The translations under genes were made by a program, and so were the position numbers. From assembly GCA_035079385.1 (NCBI GenBank), contig JAVHKY010000012.1, positions 3,578,501 to 3,642,500 on the forward strand: a DNA stretch of 64,000 bases, read 5' to 3'. The stretch comes from Aspidiotus rigidus. Taxonomy: Eukaryota; Arthropoda; Insecta; Hemiptera; Diaspididae. The notes under the pieces are model-generated. The model was not told the origin of the DNA and did no database searches. It saw only the letters and a program-made list of their open reading frames with translations. Shown in pieces: positions 53,787 to 64,000 of the stretch; position 1 is the stretch's first letter, and every line of letters starts with the position of its first letter.

Positions 53787-53795
<9 letters not shown>
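51460..53795. other. No recognised gene
   Basis: AT-rich with homopolymer runs. Near 51608 an AACAGGAACCCTATTTTATGG edge of the CAGGTTCCCTG repeat family is present. Short open frames are unsupported. Confidence 0.4.
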
Positions 53796-53798
<3 letters not shown>

Positions 53799-53820
<22 letters not shown>

Positions 53821-54065
53821 AATTAACGAGCTACTAGCAGCCTGCCTTCAGGGCTATGAGCTCGGCTAGATTGTGTGATTATATGCATGAGAGGAAGTTG
53901 GCTTGTGTAAAAAGTTGAATATGTTAGGGATGGAGGGGAAGAGATCTGAAAGTGCTTCTGTATGGTTGTGAGGGATGGATAAGGAATTACGGAGTTGGGT
54001 CAAGTTGGGGCAGCAGAAGATGTGTTGAATTTGAAAAGCGTTAGTAGTCTTTAATCCCATAGATG
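53799..54065 (-). pseudogene. Short 3' piece of a non-LTR retrotransposon, minus strand
   Basis: Preceded on the + strand by a (TA)n/T-rich tract (53790-53820), the complement of a poly(A) tail. The minus strand encodes the C-terminal block FQIQHIFCCPNLTQLRNSLS, shared with 30320-30380. Severely 5'-truncated, which is typical of this element class. Confidence 0.7.
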
Positions 54066-54239
54066 AAAAGAGGCTCGAAAAAATATTTTCATGGCTTAAA
54101 CTCTAGGAAAAATAGCTCGAGAAAAATAAAATTTTGAATTATGAAACTCATAAAGACAGAACAAGAAAGTAAGATTTATCTTTACTGGGTGGAGCATTTA
54201 CAAAATTTTGAGGTTTCATCCATGCCGATTTTTTGATAT

Positions 54240-54550
54240 ACATAGGGAGGCTTATCAGACTATATTCTGTAACACTACCCCACGCCTCTTCCTTCTTCGT
54301 GACTACAGAATTTCACAATGACCATCCAATCCTCTACCAAGTTCCTCGGTCACTCCTTCGATTCCGAAACTTACTGCACCTCCCACATCTAAGTCTTAGG
54401 AGCAAAATGCTTGGATTCTTTGAACGTTCTCAAATACCTGTCATACCTGCGTACCGACTATGACGGCAAACTCTTCCTCGTACTCTACAATAGTCCAGTC
54501 CATTTCCAACTAGACGACTCTCCAAATTACATCCACTCCAACAAAACAGA
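54240..54550 (+). pseudogene. Non-LTR RT thumb fragment, plus strand
   Basis: Damaged frame with STKFLGHSFDSETYCTSHI, GAKCLDSLNVLKYLSYLRTD and LFLVLYNSPVHFQLDDSPN, aligned to the RT thumb region of the element at 55751-56170. It is cut off at 54550 by the poly(T) end of the next, oppositely oriented insertion, so it is older than that one. Confidence 0.7.
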
Positions 54551-56765
54551 CTTTTTTTTTTTTTTTTTATTTATTTTATTTGTGTGCTATTCGACTACTC
54601 TATGGGTCATCAGCTCGCGAAAAGGTATTGTAGGTTGTTAGAGAAGAGGAAAGTAGTAGGTAGAGCGTAAGTATTGGAGAGAGTTAGTAACTGTTTCTGT
54701 GTTGTTGCATAAGGCGGAGACGAGACGTTGAAAGATTGGCGTTGGTTTTGTAGGGCTGGACATGAGAATAGGTGTTGTACTGTTGGGTTATCCGCTTGAC
54801 AGTAGTTGCAAGATGGAGGGAAGAGATTTAGTAGGAGGTGAGAATGAGTTAGTCATGTGTGGCCAATCCTGAGTCGGCAGAGAATGATTTCTTCACGACA
54901 GGAATTTCTGTTTGAGGAGGACCAAGAGGTGGGTGAGGTTTTTATAGATCGGAGCTTGGTGGTCGGTAGTAGAGTCCAAAGATGATTCTTAGGGAACGGT
55001 AATAGTTTTTTAGGTCGTATGATGAGGAAGAATATGGATCTGTAATCTTCGGTAGTCGGGTGGCTTCCTTGGCTGCACGATCAACCTCGTCATGTCCAGG
55101 AAGACCAATGTGGCCAGGGATCCAGATGAAAGTTGTTGTTTTTTCGATGGAAGTAAGAGTTTCAAGAGTAAGGTGGATGCGTTGAGTTATGAGGTTTGTT
55201 GAGTGGATGTCTTGAATTGTTGAAAGAGATGAAAGAGAATCAGTTAGTAAGATGTAATTGTGTCGTGGTGGTCGTTGTCTTAGTTGCGAAAGGCAGTAGT
55301 GGATGCACTGAGTTCAGCAGTAAATACTAAAGCTGAGTTACGGAGTCGTTTAGCGATTATAATGCCGTTATTGAGAATGCATAGGCTGTTTTAGATTGAG
55401 ATTTAGAGCCACCAGAGAAGCAGATTTCATGGTTTGGGTATTCTGCAATGATTTCTGTGATTAGTGTTCGATAGGAATAGTTGTCCATTTTTGGGTAATT
55501 AGCGAGGTCGAGTCTGATAGATGGGGAGATAACAGCCACGGAGGCTTCGTTGGCTTGATACGAAGGAGAGGTGAGAGTTTAGGGAGGTATTGAAGGTAGG
55601 ATTTTGAAGAGGACAGGAGGAAGTTACTAGGAAAAAGGATAGATGTATAGATTGGGAGGTCAGGAATTTGAGAAGACGAGGCGAGGAAGTTTGCAGTCAG
55701 TATGAGAGTGCGAAAATGTAATGGTGGTTCTGCTGCTTCTGCACAAAGGCTTAGATGGGGGAAGTTCGAAAAGCTCCGAGAACCATGCGCAGGGTGGATG
55801 CTTGAATAGTATCGAGGAGTTTGATTTTGGATTTACTGCATTGGCTGTAGATTGTAGCACCGTAATCGAGTTGGGAGCGAATAAGACTTTTGTATAGTTG
55901 TAACAGAAGTTTGCGATTACATCCTATGCGGGTGTGGGAAAGGTACTTGATGATATTGGTAGCATTTAGGCATTTAGCTTTGAGTGACTTTATGTGAGGT
56001 ATCCAGGAGAGTTTTTGATCAAAGGTTATACTCAGGAATTTATAAGAGGAGAGAATGTCGATTGTGAAGCCTTGAAGAATTAGTGGATGAAGAGGGGTTA
56101 TAGCGCGTCGATGTTTTCGAAAGATGACAAAACCTGTTTTATCTGAAGAGCAGGGGTGCTGTGAGGCCATTTTCTTGAAGATGATTCTTCGTAGGAAATT
56201 TAGGGGGCGGTTTTTTCCTTTGTTCTTGTGACACTATTGGTTTTTTTTTTTTTTTTTCTTGTTAAAATTTTTTTTTTTTTTTGGGTGGGGGGGTGAAATC
56301 TTTGTAAGCTTTGGGGGATCACGGCACCCCTGCTGAAGAGAATGGAAATCCACGGTCAGAAGCCCAGGAACCGATATTATCTAGTGTTTTTTGGAGAAGG
56401 CGTGTTGCTCTGGAAGAAGTTGAAGATAGGAGGGAGATACTGTAGTCATCCGCAAGAGGCGCTCGGTAAGTGGAAAAGAGACACATTGGCTGATATCATC
56501 GATTGCTATTAGAAAGAGGGGGACGCTCCAAACTTCTCCCTGAGGAACGCCATTCTGGATGGTTTGGTGAACAGAGATTTGGTCTTCTATTCTGACGGTG
56601 ATAGATCTGTTGTAGAGGAAGCTTTGTAGTAATTTTGGGAGGTTCCTCCTGAGGCCTATTTGATGTAGTTTTTGGCAGATGTAATGGCGCCAAACGCGAG
56701 GGAAGGCTTGTTAGAGGTCGAAAAAGATAGTGTAGAGGGAAGATTTCGTGCGTGTCATTGATTTG
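54551..56765 (-). pseudogene. Non-LTR retrotransposon (RT + RNase H), minus strand, interrupted
   Basis: The poly(T) at 54551-54568 marks its 3' tail. Upstream on the minus strand: RNase H with FIWIPGHIGLPGHDEVDRAA near 55130-55060; RT thumb with ILSSYKFLSITFDQKLSWIP and YKSLIRSQLDYGATIYS (56060-55850). Then comes an interruption at about 56225-56327, and RT palm with FDLQQAFPRVW, NGVPQGEVWSVPLFLIAIDD and LLADDYS-like motif C (56740-56440). It is truncated near 56765 and has several frame breaks. Inactive. Confidence 0.85.
56225..56327. mobile_element. Partial hAT-like MITE / homopolymer insertion in the RT
   Basis: Two long T runs and a G run end in GATCACGGCACCCCTG. That is the complement of the left terminus of the MITE at 16942 (CAGGGGAGCCGTGATC, one mismatch). 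The opposite terminus is missing. Confidence 0.5.
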
Positions 56766-56784
56766 TTGTTGTAAGTCAGATAAT

Positions 56785-58131
56785 GCATATGTTACAGTTA
56801 AAACCCGAAATCAGTAAATTCTAAAATTCACTAGTCAAAACTAGTTGCCACAAATGACTTAAGTCAGAACTAGTTTTGACTAGTTAATTCTAGAATAAAA
56901 AAAATAGTTTGAATTCATCAGTAAATTCTAGTTATGACTGAAATGAATTGAAATTGTTCGAGTTCAAAAGGTGATGGTGTTTCCAGACATACTTCAGCCA
57001 AATTGATAGATATTTGGTAGTTCTGTTCAACTTTGAGGATAAGTAGCTCACACTGGGATAAAATATACGAAAAAGTTCTAAATTTTTCTTCCTTAATTCA
57101 CACATTAAACCGCATATCATACGAATTCGTCGGCCTATAAACGTTACAAGAGCAAATCTAACAGTGAATAATTGACGCACACCATTCAAGTACAAACAAA
57201 CTTTGTGAAAAACAAAAATTCAAGGGTGTTGGAGGCTGGAGGCACTTTGTCTCTGGAGGTACCTTGCCTCCGTCTCCAATGAGGCGAAGATGGTGAGGAT
57301 TTAAACCAAGATGTTGGAGGCTGGAGCATTTTGCCTCTGGAGGTACCTTGCTTCCACCTAGAGGCTTGGAGGTGCTTCCAAAGATCCTTTAGGAGGCACT
57401 TTTTTCAACAGTATTCTATTCCTCGAACCCTCATTCAGCCCCTTTGATGCTAGCGCTGCTCGGTTCGAAGAAAAGCCAAAGTTTTAAATACACCTTGTGA
57501 GTATCATCTGTCATCTGGCAACACTGGTAGGCCAATATGCTACATCTGGTCACACTGATCAACATTACAAGTGCCTTCGGAGGCGTCTCCAAAGACGTCT
57601 TCGGTTTCTTCGACAGTGCCTCCGGAGGCATTTTTTCCAATCTCAGTAATTGCGCTGGAGGCATTTGGAGGTACTTCCAGAGACATACTTTGGAGGTCAG
57701 AAGACGCCTCCAAACGTGTCCACTGGAGGCAACCGGAGTCGGAGAGTCATTTTCTGTATTCGTTCCGGACGCCTCTAAAAAAAAATATGCCTCCAACACC
57801 CTTGATAAAAATGCAATTACATTTGTACTAGGGAAGAAATTCATTTTACTGATTGGATACACCCTTCTTGTTTTCGCTAGTTAAAACTAGTTTTCCCTGA
57901 CAATCAAAATTTCTTCTCTATTTCACTTTTTACTAGTCAATTCTAGTTTTCACTAGTAAAAACTAGTTTTACCTGAAATTATTTAAGTTAAGAGTAGCTC
58001 CAACGCTGAGGGTCACGGTAAATTCTAGAGTTAACTAGTCGAAACTAGTTCCGACTAAAGTCATTTGTGGCAACTAGTTTTGACTAGTGAATTTTAGAAT
58101 TTACTGATTTCGGGTTTTAACTGTAACACAT
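56785..58131. mobile_element. TIR element with ACTAGT subterminal repeats
   Basis: Near-perfect inverted termini of about 105 bp: TGTTACAGTTAAAACCCGAA at the left, TTCGGGTTTTAACTGTAACA at the right. They are flanked by CATA on both sides (candidate 4-bp duplication). Within and next to the termini, ACTAGT occurs many times as AACTAGTTTTGACTAGT-type palindromes. No transposase; the middle is occupied by a nested MITE. Family unassigned. Confidence 0.8.
57221..57804. mobile_element. Nested hAT-like MITE with GGAGGC repeats
   Basis: 584 bp with perfect 16-bp inverted termini CAAGGGTGTTGGAGGC / GCCTCCAACACCCTTG, inserted into the ACTAGT element. GGAGG(C/T) or its complement occurs roughly 20 times, clustered in the two subterminal thirds; this resembles transposase-binding repeats of hAT elements. 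Flanking sequence is A-rich (AAAAAT both sides) and gives no exact 8-bp duplication. Overlapping open frames of 86-143 codons here are incidental. Confidence 0.7.
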
Positions 58132-58134
58132 ACA

Positions 58135-61100
58135 TGGGGTTATAAAATTTAATCAATCTGACTGGATGAAAGTATGTATTGAGATAATACAAAATTGAGA
58201 GAAAACGCTAAAAATTATTTTGAGAAAGATTTCTTCAAGCTCATGAATAATTCAGTTTTTGAACGAACAATGAAAACATATATTTTTATAAAGCAATTGC
58301 CAGATGGCTTCTTTAATGAGACATTCAATCTTATATAATATACTACATTATTCCCTTTCTTCTTTTGCTATTATGACTGTTGAGTTTTGGAAGAGGATAC
58401 CTAATGTCCTTCAGGTGACCCCCAAACTAAACAAACTTTGACTTATGTGAGGTTGCAAGGCTTATAGGATAATTATTTAAAGAAAATTTTACTCTTCAAG
58501 ATAGACGAAAGCAGATTTTCAAGGTCTCTTCGGTCCTTTGCCTTAGAATACGTTCGAGGTCTTTTCTAGCGAGTAGGTGAATGACTTACAAAGGAGTGAC
58601 ATGACGAATTGCTGGCACACCACCGTTCACGCTGTTACAGTGAAGCCGACGCGTCCTTGGTTGGCTCAGTATACAATATTACGGATAGGTCGTAAAACAA
58701 AGGCGAAGTAGAGACATTCTTTCGTTTGAAAAATAAAAAACTAAATTATTCCAAAAATTCTCCTCTACAAATTTCTAATTTTCTCACATTTCTGAATTAA
58801 CATCGTAATAATAACCCACGATAAATAAGCAGGATGAAACGCGACTCGTCAAGAGGGAATAACATCACCATTCACGTCTACAAAGCTTTTTAAAATATCA
58901 CGTACAGTCCCCTTCTCTTGCACGCATAACTTTACCTTTTTCAAAACCTATTTCGAAATCCTAACTCTTCACGTCGATTTTAAGACAGCACGGTAGATAG
59001 CAGTGAAAATAAATGCGGGTATATATGTACATTTTCAAATCCTCGGCAAAATTGTGAAACGTACTTACTCGCGTGTACAGTACGGTATACGATAAATTCT
59101 CCAACACCTACAATTCATGGCATGGAGCTGTCAAACACCCGTACAGTTATGTAGTAAAATACGTCAGAGACATTATTTCAGATTCGACGAATCCGCACGA
59201 TTCGCATATTTGCTTAAAAAGATATAGATAGAAAGGAATGAAAAGCAGCGTAAGACGTTCACGTTTTACAAATTATAAAAAATCGTCAGAAAGGATAAAT
59301 AAGGGACCGCGGGCAGTCGAAAATCCTCCGTCAATAAGCATATAGTAAGGTGATTCAGAATACTTTTAGCACAACTTCACTGCTGCACATACAAGAAGAA
59401 AATTAAGTCGAGTTCTGTTCAGTCACGTGTAATGTAACATTTACTTTATTATTTACACAGTATTTTGTCTTTGTAATCGAATTTTGAATGCTGTAGAAAG
59501 TGGGTAGAGTGCGATAAGCGAGGCAAATTTGCAGACGTATTACACTTTGCACATAGGCTGGTAGTGTCCTGGAAAATTAATTGGATTCCACAGAGCACGT
59601 ACAGTATTATACGTATGTTCTCGAAATAAGAAAAAGCTAACCCTCTTTCGTTGGTTTAAATTTAGTCTAGGAGTAATGAAATTTTCCGAACGATTTGATA
59701 TCTTTCATCAGATCTTTGTCTTTCTTTCCCCTTCTTTACCATAAAAACTTTCGTCTCTCTTCTTCGATAATATTTATTGCCAGTTTGATTCTAGAACTGT
59801 CATTGAATATGGATTAGTAGTATGATACGTTTTACGACTGGTGTGTACAGCGTCTTTATTTAAGCGCAGCTAGGATGACCACAGCGCTGAAAAAATCAAG
59901 GCTAAAGAGGCGTTACAGATACTACGCGTAATACAAATAATTTAGTAAGTAGTATAACATTTTAGAAAAGGTCAATCGGCTCACGAACCGATTTTAAAGA
60001 AATGACGACGGCGGAGGATTATATCACGAGATAAGGACAATTTTTGGTCTCTGAACTCTTCTACATGGTTATAAATTTGTCTTATAGATAGACGTTCATT
60101 ACTCCCACTCCGCTGAATGGAATCGTTTGTTTTTCGGATCACCGTAGTCGACGCAGCCTATCAGGAATCTAAACATTTTGAGATGATACTTGTAGAATTT
60201 TCAAGGCGTGCTTTTTTCATTGGCACAACTGGGTTCTTGATTCATAATTTATTTTTCGAGCCTTTATAGCTTCATCGAGAGCTATATGGCTTGGAATAAC
60301 TGGAACAGGGGTCGAAATCTGAACTTCTATCTATTTATGGGCTTTAAATTATATAATTTAGCGGGTGTATTGGATATTTATGTATATAGGCCTAGTGCTC
60401 TCCGTCTGTTCCGTTCACACCTGTCATAATATTTCAATAGATAACGACGACTGGCTGGCTTTAGTTCTCTACAAAGAATTTAATAATATCGTTTTCTGTA
60501 TCCGAATTTATGTCTGGTCTCGCTTTTTCCGTTTTTTTTTTTAATCGCGTGAGTTTCCATTTCCCGTGACCATCTCTCGTTATTTTGTTTCGATATATTC
60601 CAGCTTCAAACTTTCCCTCTCCCTTTTTCCATTCCTCATATTATATTCCGTTTTTTCAAATTCCTGCCGTTTTACTGAAACTGAAGCCCAGTCTTCAGCG
60701 GCGTACTGCCCCCGCTCCAATTAACTTCGACTGATAAAACTTTTTTTGTCTGATAGAATTTTTGATAAATTCTTGTTCTCGAAAATTTTTGAATTCCCCG
60801 GACCACTACCAACTATGTGGATCTTGACTAAATTAGTCATGGAATACAGGGGAGTTGCTTGTTCTATGGCTATGAGTTGGAAAACACGCTTAATTTTGTA
60901 GCACTGACAATAAGAACTTACATGAAAATTTTCCGAGACAAATAATGATATTTCGTTTGATTGTCCAACTAAGGTAATGAAGACAGGAAACTCCACTTTT
61001 ACGAGAACATCGACTCCAAGGCTATAACTCGAAAGTCAAAAGGTCCTACAGGTCTCTTTAATCTCATAATTTTTTGAACTCTTACTATCTCAAGAACATA

Positions 61101-61375
61101 GTTCGAAAGGTTTATATTTCACCAAAACGATTAACCAATCAATAATTCTACAACTGTCCTTACTCCACCTTCTTCAATCTCCAGGGAGTATTTCTCCGGG
61201 TTGAAGACACCTTATCGCAAGTAAACTATACGAAATTGACCTTTGAGGCAATCTCCCTACTATTCCCTAGAGTTTCCTTCATGACAGAACATTTTTAACC
61301 TTCCTCGGGGGATATATTTAGTGTCTTGCTCTTTCTCATACCCATCAAAGATACCATGAAACTTGTGAACCCTCC
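58135..61375. other. No recognised gene
   Basis: AT-rich and unique-looking, with very few open frames. It could be intronic or regulatory; I see no specific signal. Confidence 0.4.
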
Positions 61376-61379
61376 CCTT

Positions 61380-62330
61380 ACCTAACGTCTTTTTGCTAAC
61401 GACTACAACATTTCCATTTGTTCTTCCGACCTTTGAAGAGCCCACAGACTTCTCCAGGTTACACTCAACTCAGTCACTGCACTTCACGGATAACAAAAAA
61501 TGGTTTCCGATTTTCCACCTCCAAATCCTACTTAGATATTTACGAAAAAAAAAAAAAAAAAGAAAAGAAAATACGATTTTCTATCCCCTCCTCTCAACCA
61601 CGATCCCTAAAAAATGTTGAAATTTCCTCCCACAATTCTGCCAAACTTCTCGGTCTCCACTTTGGCCAAAAAATCTTTTAGTATTTTGTACCCCCCACAT
61701 CAAATTTTTAAAAGCAAAATTCATTCGGCCCTTGAACATCGTTAAATTCATCTCATATTCCTCTAGAGCATGCTTTAGAAAAAGTCTTATCCAGGTTGGG
61801 GCGAAGCATCAATATACAATTTAGCCAATAAATCTGTCATCTCATTACTCGATACTAATCAAATTTCCTCTCCGAAAATGGCCCTGGGAGCCTATCGCAC
61901 AAACCCTAAACTAGGTTTATGCGCAGAAGCCGCTGAACCTCCACTATTCTTTCGTAGACTCATTCTAACCTCCAATTTCTTATCCTCTATTTCCCGATTC
62001 CCCAATCCCCAAAATATAACTCAATCTCATTATCTCTATAGCCTTCAACACACTGACCCCGTCTCAACTCACACCACCTTCTCCAATGTCACTACTCCTT
62101 CAATAAGCCATTACAAGCGAATTTCTGGCAACCCATATATATTACCTTCTTCTATGGATGCTCCCCGAACCAAACGCGTACCTACGTAAGTCCCTAAATC
62201 AAACATCACTATCACCAAAAATATCCACGCAAGTGCCGACTCCCATTATCGACGAGTTTCTGGCACTCCTTGACCTGCGCCTTTCCCAAACTCTTGCCAA
62301 TTTCAACACCTCATTTATGAGTTTCTTAAG
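61380..62330 (+). pseudogene. Decayed non-LTR retrotransposon fragment (RT C-terminal region)
   Basis: Broken translation includes SSHNSAKLLGLHFGQKIF (61630-61680; compare SYKFLSITFDQKLSW in the element at 54551), MALGAYRTNPKLGLCAEAAE near 61878-61940 and PPLFFRRLILTSNFLSSISR. The last matches the tail that follows the RT in the sibling elements, where ...MVLGAFRTSPI... and AEA-type sequence occur. An A-rich insertion lies at 61542-61570. Confidence 0.7.
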
Positions 62331-62334
62331 AACA

Positions 62335-62915
62335 TCGATGACCCTATATAGGTTCTCCTCTTGACTCCTTGATATCGAAAGTCTTCTTCACAAAGTTCGC
62401 GAGAACGAGGCTTCCCAGTCTGAATTTTATCTCCTCCCTCATAAGTAGTTTACTGGGACCGTTGGGTGGACGATGTCTTCTGTCTTTGGAGAGATTCTAT
62501 ATTTCGAGCTGCAAGCTTTCCTCACTATAACCCACCACCTTCAGGTAGGGCGGGGGATCTTCTATTTACTTCCTTAACCTCTGTATTTCTATTGAAGGTG
62601 GCGCTCATAGTTTCAATATTTACGGACATCACGGTCCATACCTCTTCGTTCTGCTCCACCTTCCATAAATTGGCCACTCATCCACTGACTCCTTTCTACC
62701 CCTCTTTCTCCTTAGAGGTTTTGAATCGGTTCTTCACCGATAACGATCTCATAGAAAAGTTTTATAAGTTGTTTACCAACGACTCATGATTCATCTTCAT
62801 TTTCTTGTCACCACCGGCTTTGATTGTGATAGTATTTTTTCTCTCCTCTTCTCTTTTCGTTCGTTCCTCTCAGTCTTCACTCCTAATGATGACTACTTAG
62901 TTAAAAGATTCCGAG
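62335..62915 (+). pseudogene. Decayed PLE fragment, plus strand
   Basis: Contains a PLE RT core remnant YWDRWVDDVFCLWRDS (about 62450-62500), equivalent to YWHRYVDDVLCTWTG in intact copies. It is followed by a diverged HTSSFCSTFHKLATHPLTPF-like block and a C-terminal DNDLIEKFYKLFTNDS resembling EDGLIELVYD. Its 3' end has a dead hammerhead-like sequence near 62882-62915 (CTAATGATGACTACTTAGTT, AAAAGA). Confidence 0.7.
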
Positions 62916-64000
62916 ATAAAATTGTAGTTAATTTTCGTGCGGTTTGAAAATACATTTTTATAATTATAATTTTCACTTGTTAATCTCAAGAAAAATTGTT
63001 TTTTCAACTTTGAAAGTTGATCATAATTCTAATATTGATTATTGGCAAAACTTTTCATGCTTACTGCTTAAAAATCAGAATTTTTTAAGTTCCATGGCTC
63101 CCAAATATTATGACATTGTAATTTACACTATAAGTGAAATAATGTGTACAAATATTGTGCGAGGAAGACGAAATTATGTACACATACTTTTATTTTGTTC
63201 AAAACCCTTGGAAAGTGAAAAAAAAAAAAAAAAAAAAAAGGAAGAATGTCACACATTTATATCAAACGAATGTGCACAAATCATATTATAATGTAAGCTT
63301 AAGCTGAAAAACGCAAAATCCAACACGTGCAAGTAATTCGGTTCAATCGATTCTCTGAAAATTTGTAAATATTTACGTCGGTAACGTACCTACCACGCAG
63401 AGATATCAGGATATTGACGATTGGTTTCATAGGTAAATAATGATATTATGCGCCTATGGAAATCAAATAAAAACTACCTCATCGCACCGGTCTGAAAATT
63501 TGAGACCTGTTGGAAAAAAATTGCCTTCTCTTCCACGAAAATAAACTATAAATAGGTAGCTAGACTTGTAAATTTAAAAATAAGCGCCACACAAGCACCT
63601 ATAATCCTCAAGCGTGATGAAGTACATAGACTAAATCAACAATAGACAAATATTATTGCAAAAATTCAATTTACGATTTCATTGCGTCAGGGATATACGT
63701 ACACTTCAACCGGCCTGTAAAATAACCGATCGACAGTCGTGACTTCGCACCTCCTCATGATTGTTAATTTCCTCAAGTTCAACCAACCGACGTAATCAAC
63801 GTGAGTCTATCCCAAGTGAACATACTATCACGGTTGACTAGGTAAAGGTACCTAAATGATAATGCTAATATCAGTAATTTTTGAATTACCATGCCCGGCT
63901 CCAATGATAGAGCATCATTCATGACTGTAGCAGCTATATAGCTCGTACATATACCGGTAACAAGTTTTATACGAATTGTAGTCCTTCAGCATACTTATCA
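62916..64000. other. No recognised gene
   Basis: AT-rich non-coding sequence with a poly(A) run at 63219-63239. No feature recognised. Confidence 0.4.

Noticed and set aside
57431..57862. 143-codon minus frame and 115-codon plus frame in the GGAGGC region
   Set aside because: Overlapping frames on both strands inside a MITE; composition follows the GGAGGC repeats and no domain is recognisable.
1..64000. tRNA and rRNA genes
   Set aside because: No cloverleaf with matching A and B boxes and no rRNA-like conserved stretch was recognised by eye; a covariance-model scan would be needed to exclude diverged copies.

Overview
The window looks like AT-rich nuclear DNA from an arthropod, most likely an insect. 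The support is: Penelope-like retroelements (PLEs) with hammerhead ribozymes, jockey/I-type non-LTR retrotransposons with RNase H domains, hAT-like and foldback MITEs, GT-AG splicing, and a TATA + TCAGT (arthropod initiator) promoter in a small LTR element. I cannot name the species. There is no sign of prokaryotic gene organisation.

Host coding content is sparse. The only convincing host gene is at 4085-5018 (+): a small, probably secreted, proline/asparagine-rich protein with at least one clear intron (4761-4839). I do not recognise its family. The rest is a dense graveyard of mobile elements plus satellites.

Layout. 1-2170: no recognised gene. 2170-3400: decayed non-LTR reverse transcriptase (RT). 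3421-3680: GACA microsatellite. 4085-5018: host gene. 5400-9220: mosaic of ~160-bp repeats, TACCGG foldback MITEs and an intact 618-bp miniature LTR element (6284-6901). 11990-14130: decayed PLE (-). 16340-20110: 45-bp minisatellite blocks alternating in orientation, with a ~960-bp higher-order duplication. 22060-22300: TGACGTCA-rich repeats. 23096-26035: essentially complete PLE (PLE-A) with a 12-bp target duplication and a canonical hammerhead in its 3' terminal repeat. 26240-30545: non-LTR fragments, one split by a nested PLE. 33318-33420: tiny hammerhead-bearing hairpin. 33459-35690: non-LTR (-). 36390-38815: foldback sequence holding old tandem arrays. 38825-40880: ~146-bp satellite. 43454-43611: hAT-like MITE. 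43981-49396: head-to-head PLE palindrome of about 5 kb plus a chimeric PLE scrap, all between 14-bp direct repeats. 49800-50960: two more PLE ends. 51140-51450: ~36-bp minisatellite. 53799-56765: three non-LTR pieces. 56785-58131: ACTAGT-rich TIR element with a nested hAT-like MITE. 61380-62915: non-LTR fragment followed by a decayed PLE.

Functionally the two retroelement classes encode everything needed for their own movement: RT + GIY-YIG nuclease in PLEs, RT + RNase H in the non-LTRs. The PLE RNAs probably self-process through hammerheads. The most notable signals are (i) the miniature LTR element, whose primer-binding site matches its own predicted transcript 5' end (self-priming), (ii) the near-perfect PLE palindrome, and (iii) a hammerhead family in which core positions 3 and 8 appear to covary.
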